From Coriobacteriia bacterium (GTDB taxonomy: Bacteria > Actinomycetota > Coriobacteriia > Coriobacteriales > UBA8131): a stretch of 64,000 bases of DNA. Every line of letters starts with the position of its first letter. The first letter of the stretch is position 1. Below are positions 8,347 to 17,916 of this stretch, in pieces. The notes under the pieces are model-generated. The model was not told the DNA's origin and did no database searches. It saw only the letters and a program-made list of their open reading frames with translations. Position numbers and translations under genes: made by a program. Where the stretch lies: assembly GCA_009783085.1 (NCBI GenBank), contig WRHU01000003.1, positions 62,001 to 126,000 on the forward strand. Direction: 5' to 3'.

Positions 8347-9480
8347 ATGCGTTTGTGTTGGGGAACAGTCCTTGAGGTTATAAATGAAACCGAGGCTCGG
8401 CAGAAATTGCGCGTGAGCCTTATTGTTGAGGGTGAACCTGCTGGCAGGGGTAAACAGGAAACAGGCAGTGAATGTGTTGCCCTCAATTATCTCAATCTTG
8501 CCCCAAGCCTTACGGTAGGAGATCGGGCACTGCTTAATGTAGTGGCTCTTGATTTGGAGCTCGGCACGGGCGGCTGTGCTTTTGTTGTTCCTTCTGAGGC
8601 ATTCGAGCAGCCCAATAAAGACGGCTACGGTCATATTATAAAGTTGCGCTATACACCGCTTCAGCGTGAGGCTGCCACTATAGAGGAACAAGATTCTCCC
8701 CATCATGCGACTCTGCAAGAAGCGCACTCGCTTGATGCGCTGCCCGTGGTGTGTTGTGGTCTTGCCAGTCAAGTTCCCCTCGTTGCTGCAGCCATCAAAG
8801 CAATACTGCCAAATGCTACTGTTGCTTTTTGCATGACCGACGAAGCTTCACTCATGTTTGAGTTTTCAGAATTATTTTGTGCGGCTCGCAAAGCCGGGCT
8901 TATTGACGTAGCAATAAGTTGCGGTCAGGCGTTGGGTGCAGACGCAGAAGCCATTACTCTCCATTCCGGCTTGCTCGCCGCCCGCCATGTATACCAGGCG
9001 GATGTTTGCATTACGAGTATTGGTCCGGGTGTGCCTGGCAGCGATACGCCGTATGGGCACGGAGGCATTGCGCAAGGCGAAGCGTTGAATGCAGTTGTAG
9101 CGCTTGGCGGAGTTCCTCTTGCACCCCTGCGCCTCTCTTTTGCCGATGCGCGTGTGCGCCACAGAGGCGTTAGTCACCACACCCTTACCGTTCTTGAGCG
9201 TATCTGTTTAGGGAGGGTGAACGTGCCTCTTCCAGAAAACCTGTCTGCCGAGCAAACAGAACAGGTCGAGCAGGCGCTCCAAAGCGCGGGGCTCTATGAC
9301 CGCCACGCTATTACGCCAGTTTCCTTTGATGAGGCAAACATTGACCTGCGGGGTCTTACGGTTACCACCATGGGGCGCACCCAAAAAGACGACCCTGCTT
9401 TTTTTGCGGCATCGTTTGCGGCAGGTGCACTTGCGGCAAGTTTTGCACAACAAAACCTTAACCAGCCGTCCACTCCGTAG
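8347..9480 (+). CDS. DUF3866 family protein
   Basis: A 377-residue protein five bases downstream of yebC. It matches the DUF3866 family in length and motifs: LNVVALDLELGTGG, PVVCCGLASQVPLVAAA, SIGPGVPGSDTPYGHGGIAQGEALNA and RVRHRGVSHHTLTVLERI. No catalytic function is known for the family; the His/Gly/Asp-rich SDTPYGHGG and RHRGVSHHT motifs suggest an active site, which is inference. No signal peptide or TM segment was seen. It lies directly before xerD. Confidence 0.8.
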   Translation: MRLCWGTVLEVINETEARQKLRVSLIVEGEPAGRGKQETGSECVALNYLNLAPSLTVGDRALLNVVALDLELGTGGCAFVVPSEAFEQPNKDGYGHIIKLRYTPLQREAATIEEQDSPHHATLQEAHSLDALPVVCCGLASQVPLVAAAIKAILPNATVAFCMTDEASLMFEFSELFCAARKAGLIDVAISCGQALGADAEAITLHSGLLAARHVYQADVCITSIGPGVPGSDTPYGHGGIAQGEALNAVVALGGVPLAPLRLSFADARVRHRGVSHHTLTVLERICLGRVNVPLPENLSAEQTEQVEQALQSAGLYDRHAITPVSFDEANIDLRGLTVTTMGRTQKDDPAFFAASFAAGALAASFAQQNLNQPSTP

Positions 9481-9483
9481 CTT

Positions 9484-10494
9484 ATGCCTAAAACTGCACA
9501 AAACAAAACTGCTCAAAGTGAACTCATGGCAGATGCCGATCAAGCGCTCACTATGCCACGCGCAAAGCAAACACTCACCATGGCAGGTGCCGAGCAGGCA
9601 CTTAAAGATTACCTTGTGTACTTGTCGGTTGAAAAGGGGAGTGCGGATCTTACCAAGCAAGCCTACCGGCGTGACCTCGCCCGTTATTTGGATTGGCAAA
9701 GCTCTTCTGGCATAAAGCACATTTCTGCCATACAGCACCAAGACATTATTGACTATCTGAGTTGTTTGCGTGAGCTGGGTTTTGCTCCTGCGTCAATTGA
9801 ACGGTTAATTGCCTCGATAAAAGGCTTTCATCGTTTTATGGTGCGCGAGGGTTATGTTGCAGATGATCCAACTGCCACCATTCGCACCCCAAAAACAACT
9901 CGTAAGTTGCCCGACACCTTAAGCATTGCCCAGATTGCTTCCATTCTTGACCAAGCCTTTGATCCTACGCCAGCTGGTGCGCGCGATAAAGCACTACTCG
10001 AGGTTTTATACGGTTGCGGCCTGCGCGTGAGCGAGGCTGCAGGGCTTGATTTGTCGCGTGTTCTTTTTGAGGAAGGATACCTGCGCGTATTGGGAAAGGG
10101 GAGCAAAGAGCGAATTGTACCGCTTGCCGGCAGTGCCGAAACCGCCCTCAAATCTTACCTCTTTGCTGAGCGCGCAAAACTTCACCCCAAAAATGTTCTT
10201 GCCCCTGCCGACGGTAGCGCGGTGTTCTTGAGTGTTCGGGGGCGCAGGCTTACGCGCGATGCCATATTCAAAATTGTGGTGCGCGCTGGTGAGCGCGTAG
10301 ATATTGCCAACCTTCACCCGCACAGCCTGCGCCATTCGTTTGCAACGCACTTGCTTGAGGGTGGAGCTGATCTGCGCACTATTCAAGAGATGCTAGGCCA
10401 TGCAGACATTAGTACGACACAAATATATACGCACGTAAGCCGCACTCATCTCCGCGAGGAATACCTTTCAACCCACCCACGTGCTTCGTTGTAG
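9484..10494 (+). CDS. xerD: Site-specific tyrosine recombinase XerD
   Basis: Tyrosine recombinase that, with a XerC partner, resolves chromosome dimers at dif. A SAM-like core-binding domain (about residues 40-120) precedes a catalytic domain with all active residues: Arg in CGLRVSEA, Lys in GKGSKERIVP, HSLRHSFATHLL, the GH of LGHADISTT and the nucleophile in TQIYTHV. The track start gives 336 residues; ATGs at 9526, 9553 and 9580 are in frame. The 9580 start (MAGAEQALKDYLVYL) would give the usual length of about 300. None has a clear ribosome site. A plain integrase is less likely because it sits among housekeeping genes. Confidence 0.88.
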   Translation: MPKTAQNKTAQSELMADADQALTMPRAKQTLTMAGAEQALKDYLVYLSVEKGSADLTKQAYRRDLARYLDWQSSSGIKHISAIQHQDIIDYLSCLRELGFAPASIERLIASIKGFHRFMVREGYVADDPTATIRTPKTTRKLPDTLSIAQIASILDQAFDPTPAGARDKALLEVLYGCGLRVSEAAGLDLSRVLFEEGYLRVLGKGSKERIVPLAGSAETALKSYLFAERAKLHPKNVLAPADGSAVFLSVRGRRLTRDAIFKIVVRAGERVDIANLHPHSLRHSFATHLLEGGADLRTIQEMLGHADISTTQIYTHVSRTHLREEYLSTHPRASL

Positions 10495-10799
10495 GGTTAG
10501 CACTTTTGCGCCCTAAAAACCCAAAAGGCTCAAAAAAAGTTCAAAAACACCACTTTTCAAAAATTTTTTCAAAAATATTCCCACGGCCACCCACAACTTT
10601 CCCACCATCTAACACCAACAACCTTCACGTTTGCAAATACTCCTCTATTTGGTAGCTAAGAATTGCTAGATACAATATATAGTAGTATTTTTCATCAGAA
10701 AAATCATCAAAAAATCCTCATTTCCCTGAGCCTTTCCAAGCGCTCACACCATTTTCTACCCCCTTTTTAAGGCATTTTGAAAAAAAATGTAAAATTATG

Positions 10800-10828
10800 T
10801 TGCAAAATGTGATAAAGTGGGATACTAT
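10800..10828 (+). promoter_or_regulatory. mraZ promoter with GTG-rich spacer
   Basis: TTGCAA (10800-10805), a 17-bp spacer and TACTAT (10823-10828). The spacer and -10 region contain three GTG elements (TGTGATAAAGTGGG...ATGTG), plausible sites for MraZ autoregulation. The 12-mer TGTGATAAAGTG (10808-10819) recurs upstream of hisZ. The rest of 10495-10799 is AT-rich and holds nothing I recognise. Confidence 0.6.
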
Positions 10829-10879
10829 GTGAAACATACAATACTTCAGGAAGCAGCAAACACACCAAGGAGGTGAAGT

Positions 10880-11350
10880 GTGAACGGGCTCGTTGATGTA
10901 GTAAGTGGTCTTAAAGGAAAGGCACCAGCGACAATTGACGCAAAGGGCCGTGTTTCGCTTCCCGCCAAATATCGCAGGCTGCTTCCTGAAGATCTTGTAA
11001 TTACCAAATCGCCAGACGATGAGTTTCCCGCACTGGTTATTTACACCTCGAGTGGTTTTAACAGCTGGATGGACGAAGTCCTTGAAAGCAAGGGCGGTTA
11101 TACGCCCACCGATAAAACCCACGACCGCATAATTGAGAAGTATCACGAAAATGCTGAGGACGTGAAGGTTGACGGAGTAGGGCGCATTCTTATTCCAAAC
11201 GAGCTTCGCGACTACGCCCAAATTGACAAAGACGTTGTCTTTTCGGGCGTGCGAAACCACCTCATAGTTCGCAGCGTGGCAGTATGGGAGGACTATCAAA
11301 AGGCTCTTGTAGAGGTAACTGCCTACGACAAAACTCCGAATCAGGCGTAG
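10880..11350 (+). CDS. mraZ: Transcriptional regulator MraZ
   Basis: A 156-residue MraZ with two AbrB-like swapped-hairpin domains, each carrying its signature: DAKGRVSLPAKYR and VDGVGRILIPNELRDYAQ. MraZ forms a ring-shaped oligomer that binds repeats ahead of its own gene and represses the dcw cluster. The GTG start is preceded by AAGGAGGTGA at ideal spacing. It opens the first half of the division cluster and lies 32 bp before rsmH. Confidence 0.95.
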   Translation: MNGLVDVVSGLKGKAPATIDAKGRVSLPAKYRRLLPEDLVITKSPDDEFPALVIYTSSGFNSWMDEVLESKGGYTPTDKTHDRIIEKYHENAEDVKVDGVGRILIPNELRDYAQIDKDVVFSGVRNHLIVRSVAVWEDYQKALVEVTAYDKTPNQA

Positions 11351-11382
11351 CACCCTAACGTCTGACTGCTTGATAAAAGCAT

Positions 11383-12342
11383 GTGAGAACATTGACAGCG
11401 GAATATCGGCACATACCCGTTATGCCCACCCAATGCAGGGAGGCACTTGCCCTTAAGCCAGGCGAGGTTTACTGCGATTGCACTCTTGGAGGTGCTGGCC
11501 ATGCGCTTATTATGGCGGCAGATATCAACCCGAGCGGACTTTTGATTGGCATAGACCAAGACAATCAGGCTCTTAACGCTGCTACTGCACGTATTTCGCA
11601 GGCGTTTCCAGAACTACCCACAAAGATTCTTAAAGGCAATTTCGCAGATTTCGACGCATTACTTTTAGAGGCAGCAATCCCTGGCATAGACGGCATTTTG
11701 TTTGACCTCGGAGTTTCATCTCCGCAACTTGACACTCCTGAACGGGGCTTTAGCTACGCCGCAGATGCCCCTCTCGATTTTCGGATGGATCCAAGTACAC
11801 AAACCCTAACTGCAGCAGAGATCATCAACACTTATAACGAAACAGATCTCGCTTGGATTATCCGAAGCTTTGGAGAGGAGCGATGGGCCTTACGCATTGC
11901 ACGTTTTATTGTGAAGAAACGTGAGGTCGCTGCAATAAAAACAACCACTGAGCTGGTTGATATTATTCGTGCGGCTATTCCCACAAAAGCTCGCTTGACC
12001 GGTGGACACCCCGCCAAGCGCACGTTCCAAGCCTTTCGCATTTATATCAACAAAGAACTTGAAGTCCTTGAATCAGGGCTTGAGTCTGCTATTCGTTGGC
12101 TTAATCCTGGTGGTCGCATTGCAGTTATTAGTTACCACTCCCTCGAGGACACCATTGTCAAAAAACTCTTTGCAAAAATGAGTCAAGGGTGTATTTGTGA
12201 GCCCGAAGCACCAATCTGCACCTGCGGGCAGCAGCCGATATTTTGTAAAACGAGCAAAAAGCCCCTTGTGGCACGTAGCGAGGAGCTCGAAGCAAACCCG
12301 CGGAGCAAAAGCGCAAAGCTCAGGTGGGGGATAAAGAAGTAG
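11383..12342 (+). CDS. rsmH: 16S rRNA (cytosine-1402-N4)-methyltransferase RsmH
   Basis: SAM-dependent methyltransferase (MraW) for C1402 in the ribosomal P site. The start HIPVMPTQCREAL, the SAM-binding DCTLGGAGHA, the catalytic-region FDLGVSSPQLD and the end motif NPRSKSAKLR are all present. At 319 residues it has family length. The start is a GTG at 11383 without a strong ribosome site; TTG 11392 is an alternative. Behind the stop is a 27-bp tandem repeat rather than the usual tight junction with ftsL. Confidence 0.95.
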   Translation: MRTLTAEYRHIPVMPTQCREALALKPGEVYCDCTLGGAGHALIMAADINPSGLLIGIDQDNQALNAATARISQAFPELPTKILKGNFADFDALLLEAAIPGIDGILFDLGVSSPQLDTPERGFSYAADAPLDFRMDPSTQTLTAAEIINTYNETDLAWIIRSFGEERWALRIARFIVKKREVAAIKTTTELVDIIRAAIPTKARLTGGHPAKRTFQAFRIYINKELEVLESGLESAIRWLNPGGRIAVISYHSLEDTIVKKLFAKMSQGCICEPEAPICTCGQQPIFCKTSKKPLVARSEELEANPRSKSAKLRWGIKK

Positions 12343-12361
12343 CAAGAAGCGCACAGAAAAC

Positions 12362-12470
12362 AGCACCAAGCGTGTAAGCGCCAGAAGCAGCACCAGGCGT
12401 GTAAGCGCCAGAAGCAGCACTAGGCGTGCAAGCGCCAGAAGCAGCACCAAAGCACCAAGCGTGTAAGCGC
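12362..12470. repeat. 27-bp tandem repeat between rsmH and ftsL
   Basis: Four units of AGCACCAAGCGTGTAAGCGC plus CAGAAGC at a 27-bp period; the fourth carries a 9-bp insertion. Because 27 is a multiple of three, the minus strand shows a false Leu-rich ORF. No spacers, so it is not CRISPR. Confidence 0.85.
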
Positions 12471-12533
12471 ACCAAAAACAGCAAGGTACGCCTCGTGGCG
12501 TCAAACACAGTAGAAACGAGCTAGGACGCAATT

Positions 12534-13115
12534 ATGGCAACACAAGCAGCATACGCATACGATTATGACTATGATTACAGCCCTCAAAGGCGCCCGCGCG
12601 AGGTTGAAGTACCGCGCCCGCCTTTACGTGCCTTACCAGGACGCCGTGCGGCTGCTCAGCAAAAGAGCCTTGTTGGGCAGCTAGCGCGAGTAGTTTTGTC
12701 TACGGGCGCATTTTGTTTTTTGTTTGCGATGGCAGTGGGCGTAACGAGCATTACCGTATCTAACGCGACGGTTCAAATGCTCCTTGAGTCTGAGAGCATT
12801 ACTGAAACTATCGGAGAGGCACGCTCGGTTGGCCTTGAGCTTGAGGTGCAACATTCTATCGCCACCAACCCTGCTCGCGTTCAAGAAGCAGCTGGCGCTC
12901 TTGGCATGGTGCCTGTTGGCCAAATTGACAAGCTCGATGCAACTACAATTCTCGACCCAACAACAGTTGAAACTATAGCGCAGGCTGCCGCAAAAGCCGA
13001 GAAAGCAAAGGCAGCCAAAGCTGCTAAGGCCGAGAAAGCCAAAAAGGCAAAAGCGGCAAAAGCAGCCAAGGCTACAGCAGGTGGCGGTGTAACAACTGCC
13101 AGCTCAGACGGTTAG
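12534..13115 (+). CDS. ftsL: FtsL/DivIC-like division protein
   Basis: A 193-residue bitopic protein in the ftsL position between rsmH and ftsI. A cytoplasmic N-terminus (YDYDYDYSPQRRPRE) leads to one TM helix (about 50-73), then a short helical segment including LLESESITETIGEARSVGLELE, as in septum-formation initiators that bridge FtsI/FtsW and FtsQ. The C-terminus is an almost pure Ala/Lys/Glu helix (AKAEKAKAAKAAKAEKAK), not usual for FtsL. The call rests on position and topology because FtsL is poorly conserved in sequence. Confidence 0.7.
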   Translation: MATQAAYAYDYDYDYSPQRRPREVEVPRPPLRALPGRRAAAQQKSLVGQLARVVLSTGAFCFLFAMAVGVTSITVSNATVQMLLESESITETIGEARSVGLELEVQHSIATNPARVQEAAGALGMVPVGQIDKLDATTILDPTTVETIAQAAAKAEKAKAAKAAKAEKAKKAKAAKAAKATAGGGVTTASSDG

Positions 13116-13222
13116 CAGCTCTCGGTATTTCTGGCAACTATAGCTTAGGCCTGTGGAAAATAATCGGCAAAAAAATGATCAGCAGAACATAATCAGCAAG
13201 GAGATAGGCAAGAGTCAAAGTA

Positions 13223-15106
13223 ATGAGTAGAAACACAAAACAAGCGAACAGTGCAAAGCAGTCACGTCTTTTTGGCTTAAACAGCGAGATGTGGGTGCTT
13301 TCCCTCTTTGGCGTCTTAATAGTCTTTGTCCTTTTTGGTTTGGTAAAACATTCTGTAGTTGATGCCAAAATGCTTTCCGACTTGTCGCAAGACCAACGAA
13401 CAAGTCCTCCTTTACCCATTCCAGCCAAGCGCGGTACCATCTATGATCGAAACGGTAGTCCGCTGGCAATGAGTGTTGATGCTACCACTATCTACGTAAA
13501 TCCCTCAGAGGTTATCGACCCGCAAAAAACAGCCCTTGCTCTGCAAGAAACCTTGGGAGGAGAGGTCGAGGACTATCTCAAAATTATTTTGAAAAGTGAG
13601 TCGCCTACCTTTGCCTATGTGCTTCATAAGGGCGACGTGCAGCTGGCGCGCGATTTACAGGATAAAGACGACGGGTTTCGCAAGGCGTTTATTAACGAGC
13701 TCCCGCAAGGAAGCGACATACCTGCTAACATTCCCACAGCTCTAACCGGCATTCATTACCTTGAGGACAGCAAGCGTGTGTATCCGTTTGGCAATATTGG
13801 TGCGCAAGCCATTGGTGCGGTAGGCATGGACGGGCACGGCATCAGTGGCCTTGAGCTAACGTACGACAGTATTTTATGTGGCGTGGACGGCACGATAGTT
13901 GTCGAGCGTGGTAGATACGGAACGCCTATGGTTGGTGGTGTTCAGGAGAAAACCGAACCGCACGACGGGCAAGACATAATAATATCCATCGATATTGAAA
14001 TGCAGCAGTGTGTTGAAAGCGAACTTGCCGCCATGAGCAAAAAGAGAAAATGCAAAAATGCCAACACTTTGCTGCTTGACGGCGACACGGGGGAGATTCT
14101 TGCTGCCGCATCTATCCCGCTGTATAACCGCGAAAATCTCAAGAAAAAAGATGTAGAAGCAGGGGCAACAGCGCTCAAAGCCATCACCATGGCATACGAG
14201 CCAGGTTCGACCTTTAAGGCTGCAACTATGGCGGCAGCACTTGAGTCAAAAACGCTTAAGCCCGACGACGAGCTGTTTTGTCCCGCCAGTTTGGATATAT
14301 ACGACCACACCATAACAGACGCGCACGAGCGCTCAGATACCACGATGTCGCTCAAAACTATTTTGGCTAAATCGTCAAACGTGGGGGTGAGTCTTGTCGA
14401 GCGGAGAATGACTGACAAGACCTTTGCCAGTTATTTAGACCAGTATGGCTTTGGCAAGTATACGCACGTTGACTATCCAGGTGAGGCTGCCGCACATATT
14501 GACGAGGTAAAGAGTTGGAACCCAGTTCAAGCGGCAAATATCTCTTTTGGTCAGGGCGTGCAAACAAGCTCGCTGCAAATAGCCTCATTCTACGGCGCCA
14601 TCGCAAACGGTGGTGTGCTGCGTCAGCCGCACTTTCTTATCGCTCGCCCGCAGTATGACACGCCTCCCGTCTATGATTTTGAGGCTATCATGCCCTCATC
14701 AACTGCCGAGGATCTCGAGGAGATGCTAGGACTTGCAGTAACAAAGGGAACAGGCAAGGCAGCTGCCATCGAGGGATATGAGGTAGTTGGAAAAACTGGA
14801 ACGGCAGAAAAGGCATCAAAAGACGGTGGTTACATAGAAGACGAGTACGTGGTTTCCTTTGTAGGTTATTTTGCTAATTCAAATAGCAAAATAGTCTGCA
14901 TCACCTCATTTGACAACCCTCTTGGTGCATGGGGCAACTCGCCTGCGCCTCCCTTATTTAAGACGCTGATGACCTTTGCGATAAATCGCTACATGATACT
15001 TCCTGCAGATGAAGCCGTGCCCTCAAGTTTGACAGCGCCGGCACCGTCAGCCTCAGAACCGTCAAACCCAGAGCCGTCGGTCTCTGCGCCGTCGGCTCCT
15101 GCATAA
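13223..15106 (+). CDS. ftsI: Penicillin-binding protein, FtsI/PBP3-type transpeptidase
   Basis: A 627-residue class B penicillin-binding protein that cross-links septal peptidoglycan outside the membrane. After a cytoplasmic tail and one TM helix (about residues 26-46) come the PBP dimerisation domain (PAKRGTIYDRNGSPLAMS) and the transpeptidase domain with its three motifs: EPGSTFKA (Ser nucleophile), SSN in AKSSNVG and KTGTAEK. No PASTA repeats. The C-terminus is a Pro/Ser/Ala-rich tail (APSASEPSNPEPS). AAGGAG lies about 19 bases before the ATG, further than ideal. A hairpin with T-rich flank follows. Confidence 0.93.
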   Translation: MSRNTKQANSAKQSRLFGLNSEMWVLSLFGVLIVFVLFGLVKHSVVDAKMLSDLSQDQRTSPPLPIPAKRGTIYDRNGSPLAMSVDATTIYVNPSEVIDPQKTALALQETLGGEVEDYLKIILKSESPTFAYVLHKGDVQLARDLQDKDDGFRKAFINELPQGSDIPANIPTALTGIHYLEDSKRVYPFGNIGAQAIGAVGMDGHGISGLELTYDSILCGVDGTIVVERGRYGTPMVGGVQEKTEPHDGQDIIISIDIEMQQCVESELAAMSKKRKCKNANTLLLDGDTGEILAAASIPLYNRENLKKKDVEAGATALKAITMAYEPGSTFKAATMAAALESKTLKPDDELFCPASLDIYDHTITDAHERSDTTMSLKTILAKSSNVGVSLVERRMTDKTFASYLDQYGFGKYTHVDYPGEAAAHIDEVKSWNPVQAANISFGQGVQTSSLQIASFYGAIANGGVLRQPHFLIARPQYDTPPVYDFEAIMPSSTAEDLEEMLGLAVTKGTGKAAAIEGYEVVGKTGTAEKASKDGGYIEDEYVVSFVGYFANSNSKIVCITSFDNPLGAWGNSPAPPLFKTLMTFAINRYMILPADEAVPSSLTAPAPSASEPSNPEPSVSAPSAPA

Positions 15107-15132
15107 ACATCCACACAAACGTCCTCTCCAAC

Positions 15133-15158
15133 CTGATAAAAGGAACAATTTTTATCAG
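15133..15158 (+). terminator. Hairpin terminator after ftsI
   Basis: CTGATAAAA pairs with TTTTATCAG around an 8-base loop and is followed by TGTTTTATTG. It would stop or attenuate the mraZ-ftsI transcript before murF, which appears to have its own promoter. Confidence 0.6.
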
Positions 15159-15221
15159 TGTTTTATTGCTTCAGGCCAAACGCAAACGCACTTTTACGCT
15201 ACAATGACGCAGGGCACTTTG

Positions 15222-15230
15222 TGGCATAAT
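15222..15230 (+). promoter_or_regulatory. Extended -10 promoter ahead of murF
   Basis: TGGCATAAT (TG-n-CATAAT) lies 45 bases before the murF ATG and downstream of the ftsI hairpin. No good -35 is visible, as expected for an extended -10. Confidence 0.4.
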
Positions 15231-15275
15231 TCGTGGCGCAAGGTACTTATTTGAACAGGAGAGATAACCAACACT

Positions 15276-16754
15276 ATGCAAATTACGCTTTCTCAAATAG
15301 CGCAGTTCTCTGCGGCTCGCGTAATTGTTGAGCCAGAAAACAGCGAGCGTGTTATTACTCATTTGACGTGGGACTCGCGCACCGTTATTCCCGGTTCGCT
15401 TTTTGTAGCCTTAGCTGGAGAAAACACCGACGGAAACGAGCATATCACCGATGCATTAAGCAAGGGAGCTGCTGCAGTTTTGGCATCGCGCGAAACAAGC
15501 GAAGCTCAGCTACAAAAAGCGCGCGAAACGGGTGCTCTGCTCCTTGAAGTTGATGCGGGTACAGGGCTTGAGGCATTGCAGGCCTTGGCGAGTGGGTATC
15601 GTGCCTTGCTTAACGCAACCGTCATTGGCATTACGGGCTCGAGCGGCAAAACTACCACAAAAGACCTGGTGGCTGGCGTGCTTTCCTCAGGCTTTATCAC
15701 GCACGCAACGCAAGGCAACTACAATAACGAGATTGGTGCACCAGCAACGGTGCTTGAGACAGACCCCTCTGTTAAAGCTCTCGTGGTAGAAATGGGAATG
15801 GAAACCTTGGGAGAGATTGCCTTACTCTGCCGCATTGCGCGACCAAATATTGGCATTATCACCAATGTTGGCGTTGCTCACTGCGAGCGATTAGGCTCAC
15901 GAGAAAACATCGCCCGCGCCAAGGCTGAGCTCATTGAAAGCCTGCCAAACGCAACGGGCATTGCTATTCTCAACGGCGATGACCCCTTTACGCCTTTTAT
16001 TCGTGAGATAGCCCAGACTAACGAGCGTGGTATTCGGGTTTTACTTTACGGACTTGGCTCGCACAATGATATTCGTGCCGCCCATATTGAGTATGACCAG
16101 CAAGGCCACCCGAGCTTTGACCTGTGGCTTCCCGACGGCATTGCGCGTCGCACCAAAGTGGCGCTACAAGGCGAACACAACGTCTACAACGCCTTGGCTG
16201 CTGCAACCTGCGGACACGTTTGCGGTATTGCTCCGGAGAGCATCACTAAATCCTTGGCAAATGCTCGCCCTGCTGCGATGCGGCAAGAAACGGTAGAGCT
16301 TACAGCAGGTGCGACCGTCATCAACGATACCTATAACGCCAACCCAGATTCCATGCGAGCTGCACTGGCGCTGCTGAGTCGTTTTGACCATGAGCGTCTA
16401 CATATTGCAGTTTTAGGCGATATGTATGAGCTCGGCGCAGAAGAAGAGCGTTTTCATCGTGAGGTTGGCGCATACGCACACATTAGCCGTGCAGACATGC
16501 TGGTGACCGTTGGAGAAAGGGCGCAATTTATTGCCCAAGGGGCACTCGATGTAGGAATGCAGGCCGAGCGTGTTATAGCGTGCGCAGACGTTGACACAGC
16601 CTTGACGGCTCTCAAGCCCTATCTCAGTCAGCGTCCGGTTATTTTGGTCAAGGCTTCGCGCGGAATGCGCCTTGAACAGCTTGTTGATGGTATGATTAAG
16701 CATGATGACGGAGCTGCTCAAACTGAGCACGCTGAAGTGACAGGACAAACTTAA
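15276..16754 (+). CDS. murF: UDP-N-acetylmuramoyl-tripeptide--D-alanyl-D-alanine ligase MurF
   Basis: A 492-residue cytoplasmic Mur ligase that adds D-Ala-D-Ala to the UDP-MurNAc-tripeptide using ATP. The N-terminal substrate domain (DSRTVIPGSLFVALAGENTDG) is followed by the ATP loop GITGSSGKTTTKDLV, the central motif NYNNEIGAPATVL and the C-terminal DTYNANPDSMRAAL. Length and motif order are typical of MurF rather than MurE. It starts a subgroup with mraY, 24 bp downstream. Confidence 0.95.
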   Translation: MQITLSQIAQFSAARVIVEPENSERVITHLTWDSRTVIPGSLFVALAGENTDGNEHITDALSKGAAAVLASRETSEAQLQKARETGALLLEVDAGTGLEALQALASGYRALLNATVIGITGSSGKTTTKDLVAGVLSSGFITHATQGNYNNEIGAPATVLETDPSVKALVVEMGMETLGEIALLCRIARPNIGIITNVGVAHCERLGSRENIARAKAELIESLPNATGIAILNGDDPFTPFIREIAQTNERGIRVLLYGLGSHNDIRAAHIEYDQQGHPSFDLWLPDGIARRTKVALQGEHNVYNALAAATCGHVCGIAPESITKSLANARPAAMRQETVELTAGATVINDTYNANPDSMRAALALLSRFDHERLHIAVLGDMYELGAEEERFHREVGAYAHISRADMLVTVGERAQFIAQGALDVGMQAERVIACADVDTALTALKPYLSQRPVILVKASRGMRLEQLVDGMIKHDDGAAQTEHAEVTGQT

Positions 16755-16778
16755 GCAAGCTGAAGGGACAGCGCAGTA

Positions 16779-17903
16779 ATGTTTACCGAAACAGCACTTT
16801 CGGCATATCCGAGTTTTTTAGTGTTTTTGGCAGTATTTATTGCCATGGCACTTACGATGATATTGCTTCCTTTTTGGATTCGCCTTTTGCGTGTACGGCA
16901 AATTGGACAACAAATACGTGCCGATGGCCCTGAGCATCACCAGATAAAACAAGGAACGCCAACCATGGGAGGCGTTATTATCCTTGTTGCTGTGCTGGTA
17001 ACCGTCATGCTTTTTGGTCAATACAAAACCTCTGCCGGCATGGCCTCACTCATTTTAGTAACCGTTGTTTTGGTGCTCACAGGTGTTATGGGCTTTATTG
17101 ACGATATGTCAAAGGTTCTTATGGAACGCTCTTTGGGCCTGCGACCCAACGCAAAAATGATTTGCCTTACCTTCATTTCGGTTGTTTTTTGTTTAGCTGC
17201 CATCAACTTGGTAGGCATAGAGCCAATAGTGACCATTCCGTTTTTGCCCTCTTTAGACCTTGGGATTCTCACCACGTCTATTCCGCTTGAAAACGGTGGT
17301 AGTTTTGACATTCCTTGGTTGTATCTTATTTTCATCTTTATTCTTATGGCTGGTATGTCCAACGCTGTCAATTTGATTGACGGACTTGATGGGCTTGCAG
17401 CCGGTACGGTTATGATAACAATGCTTGTTATGGCGGCCGTTGCCTATCGCACCGACCAGCTCAATCTTGCCTTGTTTGCTGGAGCAGTCGCAGGTGCGTG
17501 TGCAGGTTTCTTGTGGTTCAATGCCCCTACCGCAAGCATTTTTATGGGAGATACCGGCTCGCTTGCGCTTGGCGCTGCTTTTGCTGCCCTCGCCGTCCTT
17601 ACGGGAACTGAGGTAGTTTCCTTGGTGATAGGCGGTATGTTTGTGGTCGAGGCCATGAGCGTAATCATTCAGGTGCTTTATTACAAGGCCACGCATAAGC
17701 GCATTTTTCTCATGGCACCACTGCATCATCATTTTGAACAAAAGGGTTGGTCGGAATCACAGGTGGTTATTCGCTTCTGGATTCTTACGGCCCTGCTTGC
17801 TGCTGTTGGTTTTGGCTTGTTCTTTGCGCAGCCACAATATGGTTTTGAAACAGACTTTGGAAAATCCATAATCGAGCATGGATTGGCCCTTCTTCCGCAC
17901 TAG
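16779..17903 (+). CDS. mraY: Phospho-N-acetylmuramoyl-pentapeptide transferase MraY
   Basis: Integral membrane enzyme (374 residues, about ten TM helices) that moves phospho-MurNAc-pentapeptide onto undecaprenyl phosphate to make lipid I. Signatures: GTPTMGGVIILV, the Asp pair in GFIDDMSKV, NLIDGLDGLAAG, the catalytic FMGDTGSLALG and the cytoplasmic MAPLHHHFEQKGW that marks MraY rather than WecA. In most genomes murD follows; here the cluster breaks and resumes with murD at 47.4 kb. Confidence 0.97.
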   Translation: MFTETALSAYPSFLVFLAVFIAMALTMILLPFWIRLLRVRQIGQQIRADGPEHHQIKQGTPTMGGVIILVAVLVTVMLFGQYKTSAGMASLILVTVVLVLTGVMGFIDDMSKVLMERSLGLRPNAKMICLTFISVVFCLAAINLVGIEPIVTIPFLPSLDLGILTTSIPLENGGSFDIPWLYLIFIFILMAGMSNAVNLIDGLDGLAAGTVMITMLVMAAVAYRTDQLNLALFAGAVAGACAGFLWFNAPTASIFMGDTGSLALGAAFAALAVLTGTEVVSLVIGGMFVVEAMSVIIQVLYYKATHKRIFLMAPLHHHFEQKGWSESQVVIRFWILTALLAAVGFGLFFAQPQYGFETDFGKSIIEHGLALLPH

Positions 17904-17916
17904 TTTGTAGGCTATA

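Noticed and set aside
12362-12470. CRISPR-like array
   Set aside because: The repeat units are contiguous without spacers, and no cas gene is present. It is an ordinary tandem repeat.
12073-12531. Minus-strand Leu-rich ORF (152 aa)
   Set aside because: Produced by the 27-bp repeat and antisense rsmH; LVLLLALTR repetition has no independent support.
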